Counted from the first letter of the stretch, positions 16,868 through 28,592 are shown. The stretch: DNA of 64,000 nucleotides from CAWBLP01 sp963789495 (GCA_963789495.1 CAWBLP010000018.1:62001-126000), one strand, 5' to 3'. Program-made: numbers and translations. Notes: generated from the sequence alone by a model not told the origin.

Positions 16868-18085
16868 CTACCTGTCTATCTCGCCGAACACGACGTCGAT
16901 CGAGCCGATGATCGCCACTGCGTCGGCCAGCATGTGCCGCTTCGCCATCACATCGATCGCCTGCAGGAATGCGAAGCCGGTCGAGCGGATCTTGCAGCGA
17001 TACGGCCGATTGGTTCCGTCCGCCACCAGATACACGCCGAACTCGCCTTTCGGACTCTCGGTCGCGGTGTAGGTTGCGCCAGCCGGCACGTGATAACCTT
17101 CGGTATACAGCTTGAAGTGATGGATCAGCGCCTCCATCGAGCGTTTCATCTCGGTGCGCCGTGGCGGGCTGATCTTGTTGTCCTGCACCTTCACCGGGCC
17201 CGGCTTCATCTTCGCCAGGCACTGCTTGATGATCTTCACGCTCTCATGCACCTCGGCGAGGCGCACCAGATAGCGATCGTAACAGTCGCCATTGCGGCCG
17301 ACCGGGACGTTGAAGTCCACTTCGGCATATTTGTCATAGGGCTGCGCCCGGCGTAGATCCCATGGCACGCCGGAGGCACGCAACGGTGGGCCGGAGAAGC
17401 CCCAGGCCAGCGCATCCTCGGCGCTGATCACCCCGATATCGACGGTGCGCTGCTTCCAGATCCGGTTCGACGTCAGCAGCCGTTCCAGTTCAACCATGAA
17501 CTTCGGGAACGTCTCGGCCCATTCGCCGATCCGCTGCTCCAGTCCCGCCGGCAGGTCGCGCGACACGCCGCCGGGCCGAAAATAATTGGAGTGCAAGCGC
17601 GCACCGGACGCCGCCTCATAAAACTCCATCAGCTTCTCACGCTCCTCGAACCCCCACAGGCTCGGCGTGATCGCCCCGACATCCAGCGCATAGGTCGTCA
17701 GGTTCAGCAGATGGTTCAGCACCCGGGTGATCTCGGCAAACAGCACGCGAATCCATTGCGCGCGTTCCGGTGCCTCGATGCCCAGCAGCTTCTCGACCGC
17801 CAGGGCGAAAGTGTGCTCCTCGCACATCGGCGAGACGTAATCGAGCCGATCGAAATACGGCACCACCTGCATGTAGGTGCGGTATTCCAGCAGCTTTTCG
17901 GTACCGCGGTGCAGCAGGCCGATATGCGGATCGGCGCGCTCCACCACCTCTCCGTCCATTTCCAGGATCAGCCGCAGCACACCATGCGCGGCCGGATGCT
18001 GCGGGCCGAAATTGATCGTGTGGCTGTCGATCTCCACCGTCCTGGTGGCGGTGGGCCGTGCCTCGGTTTCAGGCAGATCACTCAT
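16868..18085 (-). CDS. nuoD: NADH-quinone oxidoreductase subunit D
   Basis: 405 residues. The 49-kDa-type subunit that forms the quinone site with NuoB. Typical stretches are FGPQHPAAHGVLRLILEMDG near the N-terminus (quinone-site HxxxH region), HIGLLHRGTEKLLEYRTYMQ, FDRLDYVSPMCEEHTFALAV, and the C-terminal VFGEIDR ending. The start MSDLPETEARPTATRTVEID is a plausible polar leader. Six bases separate it from nuoC. C and D are separate genes, not fused. Confidence 0.97.
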   Translation of the reverse strand: MSDLPETEARPTATRTVEIDSHTINFGPQHPAAHGVLRLILEMDGEVVERADPHIGLLHRGTEKLLEYRTYMQVVPYFDRLDYVSPMCEEHTFALAVEKLLGIEAPERAQWIRVLFAEITRVLNHLLNLTTYALDVGAITPSLWGFEEREKLMEFYEAASGARLHSNYFRPGGVSRDLPAGLEQRIGEWAETFPKFMVELERLLTSNRIWKQRTVDIGVISAEDALAWGFSGPPLRASGVPWDLRRAQPYDKYAEVDFNVPVGRNGDCYDRYLVRLAEVHESVKIIKQCLAKMKPGPVKVQDNKISPPRRTEMKRSMEALIHHFKLYTEGYHVPAGATYTATESPKGEFGVYLVADGTNRPYRCKIRSTGFAFLQAIDVMAKRHMLADAVAIIGSIDVVFGEIDR

Positions 18086-18091
18086 GATGCC

Positions 18092-18775
18092 TCACGCTTT
18101 CGGTGCATCGATCGGTGTCGCTGGCTTCACCTTCATGTCGGCCATTCGTTCGATATGCACCTTCTCATCGCCCGGCAGAGTCGTCACCGCTTCCCAGGGC
18201 GAGAGGAAGTCGAAGCTGCGCCAGTCCTGCGTGAGTCGCACCGGTTCATACACCACAGCCTTGCGATCCTCGTCGTAGCGCACTTCGACATAGCCGGTCA
18301 GCGGGAAGTCCTTGCGCATCGGATGACCTTCGAAGCCGTAATCGGTCAGTATGCGTCGCAAATCCGGCTGGTCGGAGAAGACGATTCCGAACAGGTCCCA
18401 GGCCTCGCGTTCCCACCAGGTGGCACAGGGCCAGATGGTATGCACGGAGGGCACCGGCGCCACCGCATCGGTGGTGACGATCACACGCAGCCGCTGGTTC
18501 AACGCGACCGATAGCAGGTTGTAGACTACATCAAAGCGTTCGGCGCGCTCCGGCCAGTCCACACCGCACAGATCCATCATCTGCTCGAACGCAAATTGTG
18601 GATCGTCGCGCAGCCGCGTCATCAGGGCGGGCAGCGAGTCGCGATCGGCATCCACGACCAGTTCATCGCGCTCCATCCGGGTCGCCCGCACGCCCGGCAA
18701 TTGCGCGATAGCCTCGGACAAAGCCTGCAAGGCGGGATTCGCCGTGGGTTCGGCGGTCTGGGTTTCGTCAGCCAC
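18092..18775 (-). CDS. nuoC: NADH-quinone oxidoreductase subunit C
   Basis: 227 residues from a GTG start. The 30-kDa subunit of the peripheral arm. The signature WWEREAWDLFGIVFSDQPDL then RRILTDYGFEGHPMRKDFPL is the complex I 30-kDa pattern. I chose the GTG at 18775 (VADETQTAEP) because it overlaps the nuoB stop by eight bases. The longer in-frame extension upstream is nuoB read in another frame. Confidence 0.94.
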   Translation of the reverse strand: MADETQTAEPTANPALQALSEAIAQLPGVRATRMERDELVVDADRDSLPALMTRLRDDPQFAFEQMMDLCGVDWPERAERFDVVYNLLSVALNQRLRVIVTTDAVAPVPSVHTIWPCATWWEREAWDLFGIVFSDQPDLRRILTDYGFEGHPMRKDFPLTGYVEVRYDEDRKAVVYEPVRLTQDWRSFDFLSPWEAVTTLPGDEKVHIERMADMKVKPATPIDAPKA

Positions 18776-19319
18776 GAAGAATGGTTCCTGTGCGGCGGAT
18801 CTTCTTCTGCAATTGCATGATGCCGTAGACCAGCGCCTCCGCGGTCGGCGGACAGCCCGGCACATAGACATCAACCGGCACCACGCGATCGCAGCCGCGC
18901 ACCACCGAATACGAGTAGTGGTAGTAGCCGCCGCCATTGGCACAGCTGCCCATGGAGATGACCCAGCGCGGCTCCGGCATCTGGTCGTAGACCTTGCGCA
19001 GCGCAGGCGCCATTTTGTTGGTCAGCGTACCGGCAACGATCATCACGTCGCTCTGCCGAGGCGACGCCCGTGGAATGATGCCCAGGCGGTCCAGATCATA
19101 GCGCGGCATGTAGGCATGGATCATCTCCACCGCGCAGCAGGCCAGGCCGAACGTCATCGGCCACAGGCTGCCGGTGCGCGCCCAGTTCACCACCTTGTCG
19201 AGATTGGCAACCAGAAAGCCCTTGTCTGCCATTTCACCAGTGATGCCCTTGATCACCGCGTCCTGTTCCGGACCCGGCGGCAGCGCGTCCCGGTTCCAGG
19301 CGATTGCTGCTCCGCTCAT
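18768..19319 (-). CDS. nuoB: NADH-quinone oxidoreductase subunit B
   Basis: 183 residues. Carries cluster N2, the last Fe-S centre before quinone. The ligands are Cys61 and Cys62 (FGLACCAVEM), Cys126 (ISMGSCANGG) and Cys156 (VYVPGCPPTAEAL). The ATG at 19319 (MSGAAIAWNR) is preferred because upstream residues are low-complexity Ser/Arg. It overlaps nuoC by eight bases and lies close behind nuoA. Confidence 0.97.
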   Translation of the reverse strand: MSGAAIAWNRDALPPGPEQDAVIKGITGEMADKGFLVANLDKVVNWARTGSLWPMTFGLACCAVEMIHAYMPRYDLDRLGIIPRASPRQSDVMIVAGTLTNKMAPALRKVYDQMPEPRWVISMGSCANGGGYYHYSYSVVRGCDRVVPVDVYVPGCPPTAEALVYGIMQLQKKIRRTGTILRG

Positions 19320-19338
19320 GCGCCTACTCCCACTCCGC

Positions 19339-19704
19339 CTACTCCCACTCGAGAGCGCCCTTGCACCACTCGTAGACGAAACCGACGGTGAGCACGGCAA
19401 GGAACGCAATCATCGACCAGAAACCGAATGCGCCGATTCCCTTCAGCGCCACAGCCCATGGAAAGAGGAACGCCACTTCAAGGTCGAAGATGATGAACAG
19501 AATGGCGACGAGATGGTACCGCACGTCGAATCGGCGGCGCGCATCATCGAACGCCTCGAAGCCACATTCATAGGCCGATAGTTTTTCCGGATAGGGCTTC
19601 TGCCGCGCCGCGAGCAGCGATCCGCCGACCATGGCGACCGCGATGACGCCGGCAATCACCAGGAACACCAGAATTGGCAAATATCCGAAAAGCACTGGCT
19701 GCAT
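19339..19704 (-). CDS. nuoA: NADH-quinone oxidoreductase subunit A
   Basis: 121 residues, three helices, normal size. First gene of the nuo operon and small membrane subunit next to NuoJ and NuoH. The conserved loop KLSAYECGFEAFDDARRRFD and the following VRYHLVAILFIIFDLEVAFL are clear. The promoter should lie in the 161 bp between this gene and tRNA-Asp, where no motif can be assigned with confidence. Confidence 0.97.
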   Translation of the reverse strand: MQPVLFGYLPILVFLVIAGVIAVAMVGGSLLAARQKPYPEKLSAYECGFEAFDDARRRFDVRYHLVAILFIIFDLEVAFLFPWAVALKGIGAFGFWSMIAFLAVLTVGFVYEWCKGALEWE

Positions 19705-19865
19705 GTCAGTTCCGATCGACCAGATGCATGAGCACCGCGGCTTGGAGACACCGCAGCGTCACAACGCGGCGGACATTACCCCCAACCGTTGCGGCCCGCC
19801 ATACACCCAGCCGAATTGCGCCCCCTGACGTGAGCGAAAATCACCAACATCGAGGGGGCCGCTGC

Positions 19866-19942
19866 TGGCGCGAGTGACGGGGCTCGAACCCGCGACCTTC
19901 GGCGTGACAGGCCGACGCTCTAACCAACTGAGCTACACCCGC
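19866..19942 (-). tRNA. tRNA-Asp (GTC)
   Basis: 77 nt including an encoded CCA. The acceptor stem gcgggtg pairs with cactcgc (one G-T), the anticodon loop is ctGTCac, and the T-arm reads gcgggttcgagccccgt. The discriminator base is G. Confidence 0.97.
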
Positions 19943-20218
19943 AGCGGCAGGGCGCAGCGTTTAGGCTGCGCCGGGGATGGCGTCAAGCGCACGCGGACGG
20001 ATCGCAGGCCGCGGACTATGACAAAGGGAATGCAGTGGCAGACCAGTCGGCCGCGCCTGGAGACCGGCCTGGCACCGTCGTGGCGCGGTGGTGCCGAAAC
20101 ATGCCGATCGTCTATCGCCCAACGCGACCGCACGCGCCGCAACAACCCAGCCGCTTGCGCTGCGTCGAGACGGGAAGCGGTCACTGTGTGTGAGGAAATG
20201 CCCGGCTGCGCTCGGGGC

Positions 20219-20293
20219 TGGTGGGCGGTGACGGTTTCGAACCGCCGACCCTCTCGGTGTAAACGAGATGCTCTACCGCTGAGCTAACCGCCC
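20219..20293 (-). tRNA. tRNA-Val (TAC)
   Basis: 75 nt including an encoded CCA. The acceptor stem gggcggt/accgccc is perfect, the anticodon loop is ttTACac, and the T-loop is ggttcgaaacc. The 276 bp between it and tRNA-Asp show no gene or clear motif. Confidence 0.97.
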
Positions 20294-20345
20294 AAAACTG
20301 ACGGAAGGCAAGACGAGGGGGTATAGTTTCCCCCCGCTCGCACCT

Positions 20346-20618
20346 TTACTGCACGGCGTCTTTCAGGCCCTTGCCGGCCTTGAAACGAACTGTGGCGGAA
20401 GCGGGAATTGCCATTTCCTCGCCGGTGCGCGGATTGCGCCCGGTGCCGGCCTTGCGCTGTGCCACGGCGAATGTGCCAAAGCCAACCAGCCGCACCTCCT
20501 CCTGCTTCTTCAGTGCCTGCTCGATCGCGCCGAACAAAGCATCCACCACCTCTGCCGCTTTCGCACGCGACAGTTCGGTTTCCTCCGATACGGCAGCGAT
20601 GAGATCCATCTTGTTCAC
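20346..20618 (-). CDS. hup: DNA-binding protein HU
   Basis: 90 residues, the standard HU size. Histone-like dimer that bends DNA and helps organise the nucleoid. It has the N-terminal MNKMDLIAAVSEETELSRAK helices, the GFGTFAVAQRKAGTGRNPRT beta-arm with the RNP tip, and the ending TVRFKAGKGLKDAVQ. It lies downstream of lon in the same direction, an arrangement common in proteobacteria. Confidence 0.97.
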   Translation of the reverse strand: MNKMDLIAAVSEETELSRAKAAEVVDALFGAIEQALKKQEEVRLVGFGTFAVAQRKAGTGRNPRTGEEMAIPASATVRFKAGKGLKDAVQ

Positions 20619-20721
20619 TGCTGAGTCCCTCTCCTCCCATCGTCAGGGCGTGTCCAAAGACCCGACCGCCATACACGGCCGGCGAACGCGGGGGACACTA
20701 GAGGTGCGGTTTCGCTGGCGT

Positions 20722-20763
20722 CAATGAAAGGAAACGGCCCGCCGGACAGTTCCGACGGGCCGT
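20722..20763 (-). terminator. Rho-independent terminator of lon
   Basis: On the minus strand, acggcccgtcgga pairs with tccggcgggccgt (13 bp with one G-T) around an actg loop, followed by the T-rich ttcctttc. It lies 30 bp after the lon stop and before hup, so hup probably has its own promoter in 20619-20721. Confidence 0.85.
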
Positions 20764-20792
20764 TGCCCAGGATCAACTGGAAGCCGTCGCCG

Positions 20793-23273
<2,481 letters not shown>

Positions 23274-23366
23274 AGTTGACCTCCTTATGGACAGTCGACG
23301 CCCTCTCCGCCCAACTGCGGCACGGATGACGCCTTTGCGGGCTTTTCGGCCCGTCTCTCAGAGCGG

Positions 23367-23396
23367 CATATCGGCAGCCGGGCAATACGGCGCAAG
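23367..23396 (-). promoter_or_regulatory. Probable sigma-32 (heat-shock) promoter of lon
   Basis: The minus strand reads CTTG, 18 bases, then CCGATATG. The alphaproteobacterial sigma-32 pattern is CTTG-N17/18-CYTATNT, so there is one mismatch in the -10 element. The predicted start gives a leader of roughly 85 bases before the lon ATG. Inferred from sequence only. Confidence 0.5.
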
Positions 23397-23428
23397 CCCT
23401 TGAAATTCCGTCTTCGTCACAGCGCCGC

Positions 23429-24682
23429 TCAGGCAGAGTGCTCGGCGCGCTCCTTGCCGTACAGATACAGCGGGTTGGCTCGTACCTCGGCGACTTCGCG
23501 GTTGATCACCACTTCCTCGACGCCGTCCAACCCGGGCAACTCGAACATGGTGCCCAGCAGAATCTGCTCCATGATCGAGCGCAGGCCGCGCGCCCCGGTC
23601 CGGCGGGCGATGGCGCGGGTGGCAACCGACCGCAGCGCGTCCTCGGTGAAGCTGAGCTTCACGCCCTCCATCTCGAACAACCGGCCATATTGCTTCACCA
23701 GCGCGTTCTTCGGCTTGGTGAGGATCTCCACCAGCGCATTCTCGTCCAGGTCGTCCAGCGTGGCGACCACTGGCAGACGGCCGATAAATTCCGGGATCAG
23801 GCCAAATTTCAGCAGGTCCTCGGGTTCCACCTCGCGCAGGATGGCGCCCATCCGACGCTCATCGGACGACCGAACCTCCGCGCCGTAGCCAATTCCCGAC
23901 CCCTTGCCACGAGCCGAGATGATCCGCTCCAGCCCGGAAAACGCACCGCCGCAGATGAACAGGATGTTGGTGGTGTCGACCTGCAGGAATTCCTGCTGCG
24001 GATGCTTGCGCCCACCCTGCGGCGGCACGGAGGCGACGGTGCCTTCCATGATCTTCAGCAGCGCCTGCTGGACGCCCTCCCCGCTCACGTCGCGCGTGAT
24101 CGAGGGGTTGTCCGACTTGCGGCTGATCTTATCGACCTCGTCGATATAGACGATGCCGCGCTGCGCCCGCTCCACGTTGTAGTCGGCGGACTGCAGCAGC
24201 TTCAGGATGATGTTCTCGACGTCCTCACCGACATAGCCCGCCTCGGTCAGCGTCGTGGCGTCCGCCATGGTGAACGGGACGTCCAGGATGCGCGCCAGGG
24301 TCTGCGCCAGCAGGGTCTTGCCCGAGCCGGTCGGCCCGACCAGCATGATGTTGGACTTGGCGATCTCGATGTCGTTGCTCTTCTGGCCATGGGCCAGCCG
24401 CTTGTAGTGGTTGTGCACCGCAACCGAGAGCACCTTCTTGGCGTGATCCTGGCCGATCACGTAGTCGTCCAGCACCTTGCAGATCTCACGCGGGGTCGGC
24501 ACCCCGTCGCGCGATTTGACCAGATGCGTCTTGTGCTCCTCGCGGATGATGTCCATGCACAGCTCGACGCACTCGTCGCAGATGAACACCGTGGGACCGG
24601 CGATGAGCTTGCGCACCTCGTGCTGGGACTTGCCGCAGAACGAGCAGTAAAGTGTGTTCTTGGAATCGCCAGACTTGCTCAT
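23429..24682 (-). CDS. clpX: ATP-dependent Clp protease ATP-binding subunit ClpX
   Basis: 417 residues. AAA+ unfoldase that feeds substrates to ClpP. The N-terminal zinc domain has Cys13/16 and Cys35/38 (LYCSFCGKSQ, FICDECVEL). Walker A is GPTGSGKT at 116-123, the Walker B region is IVYIDEVDKI, and the ClpP-contact loop is IPEFIGRLP-like (GLIPEFIGRLPVV). The ATG at 24682 starts the standard MSKSGDSKNTLYC. It is preferred to an upstream in-frame start whose leader is not family-like. Confidence 0.97.
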   Translation of the reverse strand: MSKSGDSKNTLYCSFCGKSQHEVRKLIAGPTVFICDECVELCMDIIREEHKTHLVKSRDGVPTPREICKVLDDYVIGQDHAKKVLSVAVHNHYKRLAHGQKSNDIEIAKSNIMLVGPTGSGKTLLAQTLARILDVPFTMADATTLTEAGYVGEDVENIILKLLQSADYNVERAQRGIVYIDEVDKISRKSDNPSITRDVSGEGVQQALLKIMEGTVASVPPQGGRKHPQQEFLQVDTTNILFICGGAFSGLERIISARGKGSGIGYGAEVRSSDERRMGAILREVEPEDLLKFGLIPEFIGRLPVVATLDDLDENALVEILTKPKNALVKQYGRLFEMEGVKLSFTEDALRSVATRAIARRTGARGLRSIMEQILLGTMFELPGLDGVEEVVINREVAEVRANPLYLYGKERAEHSA

Positions 24683-24939
24683 GAGCACTCCTGCCCCGGA
24701 CTCCGCCGGGGACCAACTCGCAACTCTAGTCCCCCTCGGCCGCATGGGACAAGGACAACGGCCGGACTAGGCAACAAGGTTGATTAAACTGTCCTGCCTG
24801 CGTCCGGTCGGCCACACGGAGGACCGGCACTCGGCAGGCCGGCGACAGGCCTGCTGGTTGCCGGTCCGATGGGCCCGTCGGGCCGCGGCAGCCTGCCCAG
24901 ACCAGGGCAGGTCTCCACGGTGAGCGGTTCTTCCCGGAC

Positions 24940-25584
24940 TCAGGGCCGGGTGGTATCTTCGGCGGTGCCGGGGCGATTCTCCACCACCTCGTCCACCAAG
25001 CCGAAATCGCGGGCTTCCTCAGCGGACATGTAGCTGTCGCGCTCCAGCTTGCGCTCGATCGCCTCGATCGGCTGGCCGGTATGGCGGACGTAAATCTCGT
25101 TCAGCCGCTTGCGCAGCGTGAGGATCTCGCGGGCCTGTATTTCGATATCCGTGGCCTGGCCCTGCGCACCGCCGGATGGCTGGTGCACCATGATCCGGGC
25201 ATTCGGCAGGGCAAACCGCTTGCCTTTGGCCCCGGCGCACAGCAGCAGGCTGCCCATCGAGGCCGCCTGGCCGATGCACACCGTGCTGACCGGGCTCCGG
25301 ATGTATTGCATCGTGTCATAGATGGCGAGGCCGGAGGACACCACGCCGCCCGGGCTGTTGATGTAGAACGCGATATCCTTGGTCGGATTCTCGCTCTCGG
25401 CATAAAGCAGCTGGGCACAGATCAGCGAGCTGACCTGGTCGAACACCGCCCCGGTCAGGAAGATGATCCGCTCCTTCAGCAGGCGGGAAAAGATATCGAA
25501 TGCCCGTTCGCCCCGGGCGGTCTGCTCGACCACCATGGGAACCAGGGTGTTGTTGTAGACCTCGACCGGATCGCGATCCCTCAT
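24940..25584 (-). CDS. clpP: ATP-dependent Clp protease proteolytic subunit
   Basis: 214 residues. Serine peptidase that assembles as two heptameric rings and works with ClpX. The catalytic triad is Ser109 (GQAASMGSLL), His134 (ARIMVHQPSGG) and probably Asp182 (ERDSYMSAEEA). The N-terminus has the axial-loop pattern LVPMVVEQTARGERAFDIFS. It lies between tig and clpX in the common tig-clpP-clpX order. The 257-bp gap to clpX holds GC-rich hairpins (such as gcaggcc/ggcctgc at 24834-24854) and no gene. Confidence 0.98.
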   Translation of the reverse strand: MRDRDPVEVYNNTLVPMVVEQTARGERAFDIFSRLLKERIIFLTGAVFDQVSSLICAQLLYAESENPTKDIAFYINSPGGVVSSGLAIYDTMQYIRSPVSTVCIGQAASMGSLLLCAGAKGKRFALPNARIMVHQPSGGAQGQATDIEIQAREILTLRKRLNEIYVRHTGQPIEAIERKLERDSYMSAEEARDFGLVDEVVENRPGTAEDTTRP

Positions 25585-25691
25585 TGCGTCACCTGTAAAG
25601 CGGATGATTGAAAAATAGGTGAACAGTCGGTGGAATCCAGACCACCCAAACGGCTTAGGCTGCTGAGAAGCGGCATGACCTGCCCATCTGG

Positions 25692-27125
25692 TCAGGTGCC
25701 GGCCGATGATTCGGCGGCGGGCTCATCCCCGGACGGGGCCGAGGCCCCTGCCCCGCCACCCGATGCCGACCCAGCTGCCTCCACCGGCGGCTCCTGCGCG
25801 AGCTCGTCCCGCGTCACCACCTGCTCGGTGATCTGGGCCAGTTCCAGCACGTAATCCACCACCTTCTCCTCGAAGATCGGGCCGCGCAGCGAATCGGCGG
25901 CGGCGGGATATTTCCGGAAGAACTCCATCATATCCGCCTCGCGGCCGGGATAACGGCCGGCCTCGGCCCGCATTGCGCGGGTCATCTCATCGGGGGTGAC
26001 CTGGATGTTGTTGAGCCGACCGATTTCGGCCAGCAGCAGACCCAGCCGCACCCGGCGTTCGGCGATCGCCCGATAATCGGACCGCAGCGTATCCTCGTCC
26101 TTATCTTTGTCGTCGTCGTCCAGCCGGCCTTCCTTGCGCTCCGCCTCCAGCCGCTGCCAGATCTGGTTGAACTCCTGGTCCACCATACCCTGGGGCGAGA
26201 CGAACTCCACCTGACCGGCCAGCGCATCCAGCAACTGGCGCTTCAGGCGCAGCCGCGACAGCGCATCGTATTCCTGCTGGATGCGGCGGCGCAGCAGGTC
26301 GCGCAGCTCGTCCAGGTTCTCGAACGCCAGTTTCTGCGCGAACGCCTCATCCAGCTCCGGCACGGTCTTGCGGCTCAGTTTCTTGGCGGTGACCTCGAAG
26401 GTCGCCTGCTTGCCGGCCAGTTCGGCCGCGCCGTACGGGTCGGGGAAGGTTGCCTCGATGGTTCGGCTCTCGCCAGGCTTGATGCCTTCGAGCTGTTCGG
26501 AAAAGCCCGGGATGAAGCCGGTGCCGCCGATTTCCACATCCAGATCGGTGCCGGTGCCGCCGGGAAATGCTTCGCCGCCCACTTTGCCGGCATAATCCAG
26601 GGTCACCACCTCGCCCTTGGCCGCGCCACGATCGCCCAGCTCCTCCGCGGGGATCTCCTCCAGCGTGGCGTTGCGGCTGGCCATGTCGGTCATGGCCTCC
26701 TCGATCGTCTCGGGCGTGACCTCCGCCTTCAGCCGGGTCAGGTTGATCGTGGCGAAGTCTGGCAGAGTGATCTCGGGCAGTAGCTCCATCTCGAGGCGAA
26801 ATTCGAGGTCGAGCGCGGCCCCTGTACCGGTATCCAGGCTGACGACGTCCACCTTCGGCTGCAGCGCCGGGCGCAGGCCGCGTTCCTCCATCAGCTGACG
26901 GGTGGACTGGTTGACCGATTCCTCCAGCACCTCGGCGGTGATGGCGGTACCGTAGCGCTGACGCACGATCGGCAGTGGCACCTTGCCGGGCCGAAACCCG
27001 GGTAGCCGGATGGTTTTGCTCAGGTCGGTGAGACGGGCGGTGCGCCGGTCCTCGATCTCGGCGGCGGGCACCACCACCGTGAAACCGCGCTTCAACCCCT
27101 CCGACAAAGTCTCGGTGACCTGCAT
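25692..27125 (-). CDS. tig: Trigger factor
   Basis: 477 residues. Ribosome-bound chaperone and peptidyl-prolyl isomerase that meets nascent chains. The ribosome-docking signature GFRPGKVP is at residues 43-50. A central FKBP-like domain (around GDRGAAKGEVVTLDYAGKVG) is followed by a helical C-terminal chaperone domain. The tail is low-complexity (GGGAGASAPSGDEPAAESSA), longer than in E. coli but usual in this group. It heads the tig-clpP-clpX-lon chain and lies just downstream of tRNA-Leu. Confidence 0.97.
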   Translation of the reverse strand: MQVTETLSEGLKRGFTVVVPAAEIEDRRTARLTDLSKTIRLPGFRPGKVPLPIVRQRYGTAITAEVLEESVNQSTRQLMEERGLRPALQPKVDVVSLDTGTGAALDLEFRLEMELLPEITLPDFATINLTRLKAEVTPETIEEAMTDMASRNATLEEIPAEELGDRGAAKGEVVTLDYAGKVGGEAFPGGTGTDLDVEIGGTGFIPGFSEQLEGIKPGESRTIEATFPDPYGAAELAGKQATFEVTAKKLSRKTVPELDEAFAQKLAFENLDELRDLLRRRIQQEYDALSRLRLKRQLLDALAGQVEFVSPQGMVDQEFNQIWQRLEAERKEGRLDDDDKDKDEDTLRSDYRAIAERRVRLGLLLAEIGRLNNIQVTPDEMTRAMRAEAGRYPGREADMMEFFRKYPAAADSLRGPIFEEKVVDYVLELAQITEQVVTRDELAQEPPVEAAGSASGGGAGASAPSGDEPAAESSAGT

Positions 27126-27173
27126 GTGAACGCCATTCCCTCAAACAGCTATCGCGCCAGATTCCCGGCCTGG

Positions 27174-27258
<85 letters not shown>

Positions 27259-27446
27259 GCCGGCACTCGTCCCTGCGGCCGTGAGCGCGGGGCTTTAGCG
27301 CAGGGGCTGCGGCGCGGCAAGGCTGCCCAAAGCGGGAACCCAACTCGCTGCTTCCACGCCGCACACCCGCAATCAGTCTGCAGTAACCGGACGCGTAATG
27401 CATTGGCCCGGCCACGCGGCCATGAGATGCTCTGGAAGGCTTTAAC

Positions 27447-27632
27447 ATGATGAATAAAAGCCGGTCCTTCCGCAAACTCGCATTGCTCGCAGTGCTGGCC
27501 GGCCCCGGTCGGCTGGCTACGCCCCTCGCCAGGGTTCCGGAACCAGCCAGCCTGGCGTTGCTGGGGATCGGGCTGCAGGCCATCCGTCGGCGGAACCTGG
27601 AAACCGGGCCCGTTCCCGTGGTGACAGGCTGA
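27447..27632 (+). CDS. PEP-CTERM miniprotein (61 aa)
   Basis: The 61-residue frame starts MMNKSRSFRKLALLAVLAGP, which looks like a secretion signal, and runs straight into VPEPASLALLGIGLQAIRRR. The latter is a close match to the PEP-CTERM sorting signal (VPEP, hydrophobic helix, Arg cluster). A ggaagg ribosome site lies about nine bases before the ATG at 27447. Known PEP-CTERM proteins carry a mature domain between the two signals. Here it is almost absent, and 12 residues follow the Arg cluster. It may be a deletion remnant or a real small protein. A hairpin (gcgggtc/gacccgc, 27704-27724) lies downstream. No exosortase gene is in the window. Confidence 0.5.
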   Translation: MMNKSRSFRKLALLAVLAGPGRLATPLARVPEPASLALLGIGLQAIRRRNLETGPVPVVTG

Positions 27633-27794
27633 GTTCGGGCGACCTTGCGGACTGGTCCGCGAGCGGGCGGGCTGGCCCCGGTTGACCCGGCTCCGGCGCT
27701 GCGGCGGGTCTTTTCCCGACCCGCCCGCTTGCATTCCCCCCCGCGGGCGGTATGGGCAGCGCATGAACCCACACCTGCTCCACCGCCAGCCGCG

Positions 27795-28592
27795 ATGACG
27801 GGCCGCGACAACGGCGCCGACCTCGCCCCGATCGGCAATTCCCCGGTGGTGATCCTGGTACGGCCTCAGCTGGCCGACAATATTGGCGCCTGCGCCCGCG
27901 CCATGGCCAATGGCGGGCTGTTCCATCTGCGACTGGTCGCACCGCGCGATGGCTGGCCGCAGGACAAGGCCTGGCGCACCGCCTCAGGTGCCGACCGGAT
28001 CCTGGAAGCCGTGACTGTACATGACAGCATCGCCGATGCGACCGCCGACCTGCAGCACGTCTTCGCGACCTGCCCGCGCCCACGCCACATCATCAAGCCG
28101 GTGCTCACAGCACGCGGCGCCGCTGTGGAGCTGCGCGCGATCTGCGGCCGCGGGCTGCGCGCCGGCCTGCTGTTCGGACCGGAGCGGGCCGGGCTGGAGA
28201 ATGACGAGATGGCGCAGGCCGATGCGCTGGTGCGCTATCCGCTGAACCCCGCCTTCATGTCGCTCAACCTGGCGCAGGCGGTGATGGTGCTGGCCTACGA
28301 GTGGTGGACCGCGGCAGAGGCGACCGCGCCGCGCAGCCTGATGACCAACGAGACGCGGGTGGCCCGCAAAGCGGAGCTGGAGAATTTCCTGACCCATCTG
28401 GTTGATCAGCTGGATGCCTGTGGCTTCCTGCGTAACCTGCCGAAGCGGCCGGGGATGGTGCGCAACATCCGGCATCTGTTCCAGCGCGGTGAGGTGACCG
28501 AGCAGGAACTGCGCACCTTGCACGGCATCATCACGGAGCTGGCGATCGGTCGCCGGCAGCGCGGTCGGCTGGAGACCGACGATCAGGCCTGA
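27795..28592 (+). CDS. SpoU-family RNA 2'-O-methyltransferase (TrmJ-like)
   Basis: 265 residues. The N-terminal part matches SPOUT/TrmH enzymes of the TrmJ type, which methylate the ribose at tRNA position 32. Motifs are VVILVRPQLADNIGACARAM (motif 1 with NIGA), LLFGPERAGLENDEM (motif 2) and YPLNPAFMSLNLAQAVMVLA (motif 3 with SLNLAQA). The ATG at 27795 starts MTGRDNGADLAPIGNSPVVI. Upstream in-frame residues are proline/alanine-rich and not family-like. It stands alone. Confidence 0.88.
   Translation: MTGRDNGADLAPIGNSPVVILVRPQLADNIGACARAMANGGLFHLRLVAPRDGWPQDKAWRTASGADRILEAVTVHDSIADATADLQHVFATCPRPRHIIKPVLTARGAAVELRAICGRGLRAGLLFGPERAGLENDEMAQADALVRYPLNPAFMSLNLAQAVMVLAYEWWTAAEATAPRSLMTNETRVARKAELENFLTHLVDQLDACGFLRNLPKRPGMVRNIRHLFQRGEVTEQELRTLHGIITELAIGRRQRGRLETDDQA

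Noticed and set aside
24766..24780. FNR box upstream of clpX (ttgattaaactg)
   Set aside because: Only the first half-site matches; the second half lacks ATCAA.
25600..25660. Sigma-32 promoter for clpP
   Set aside because: A good -10-like CCTATTT is present but no CTTG at 17-18 bases; too weak to list.
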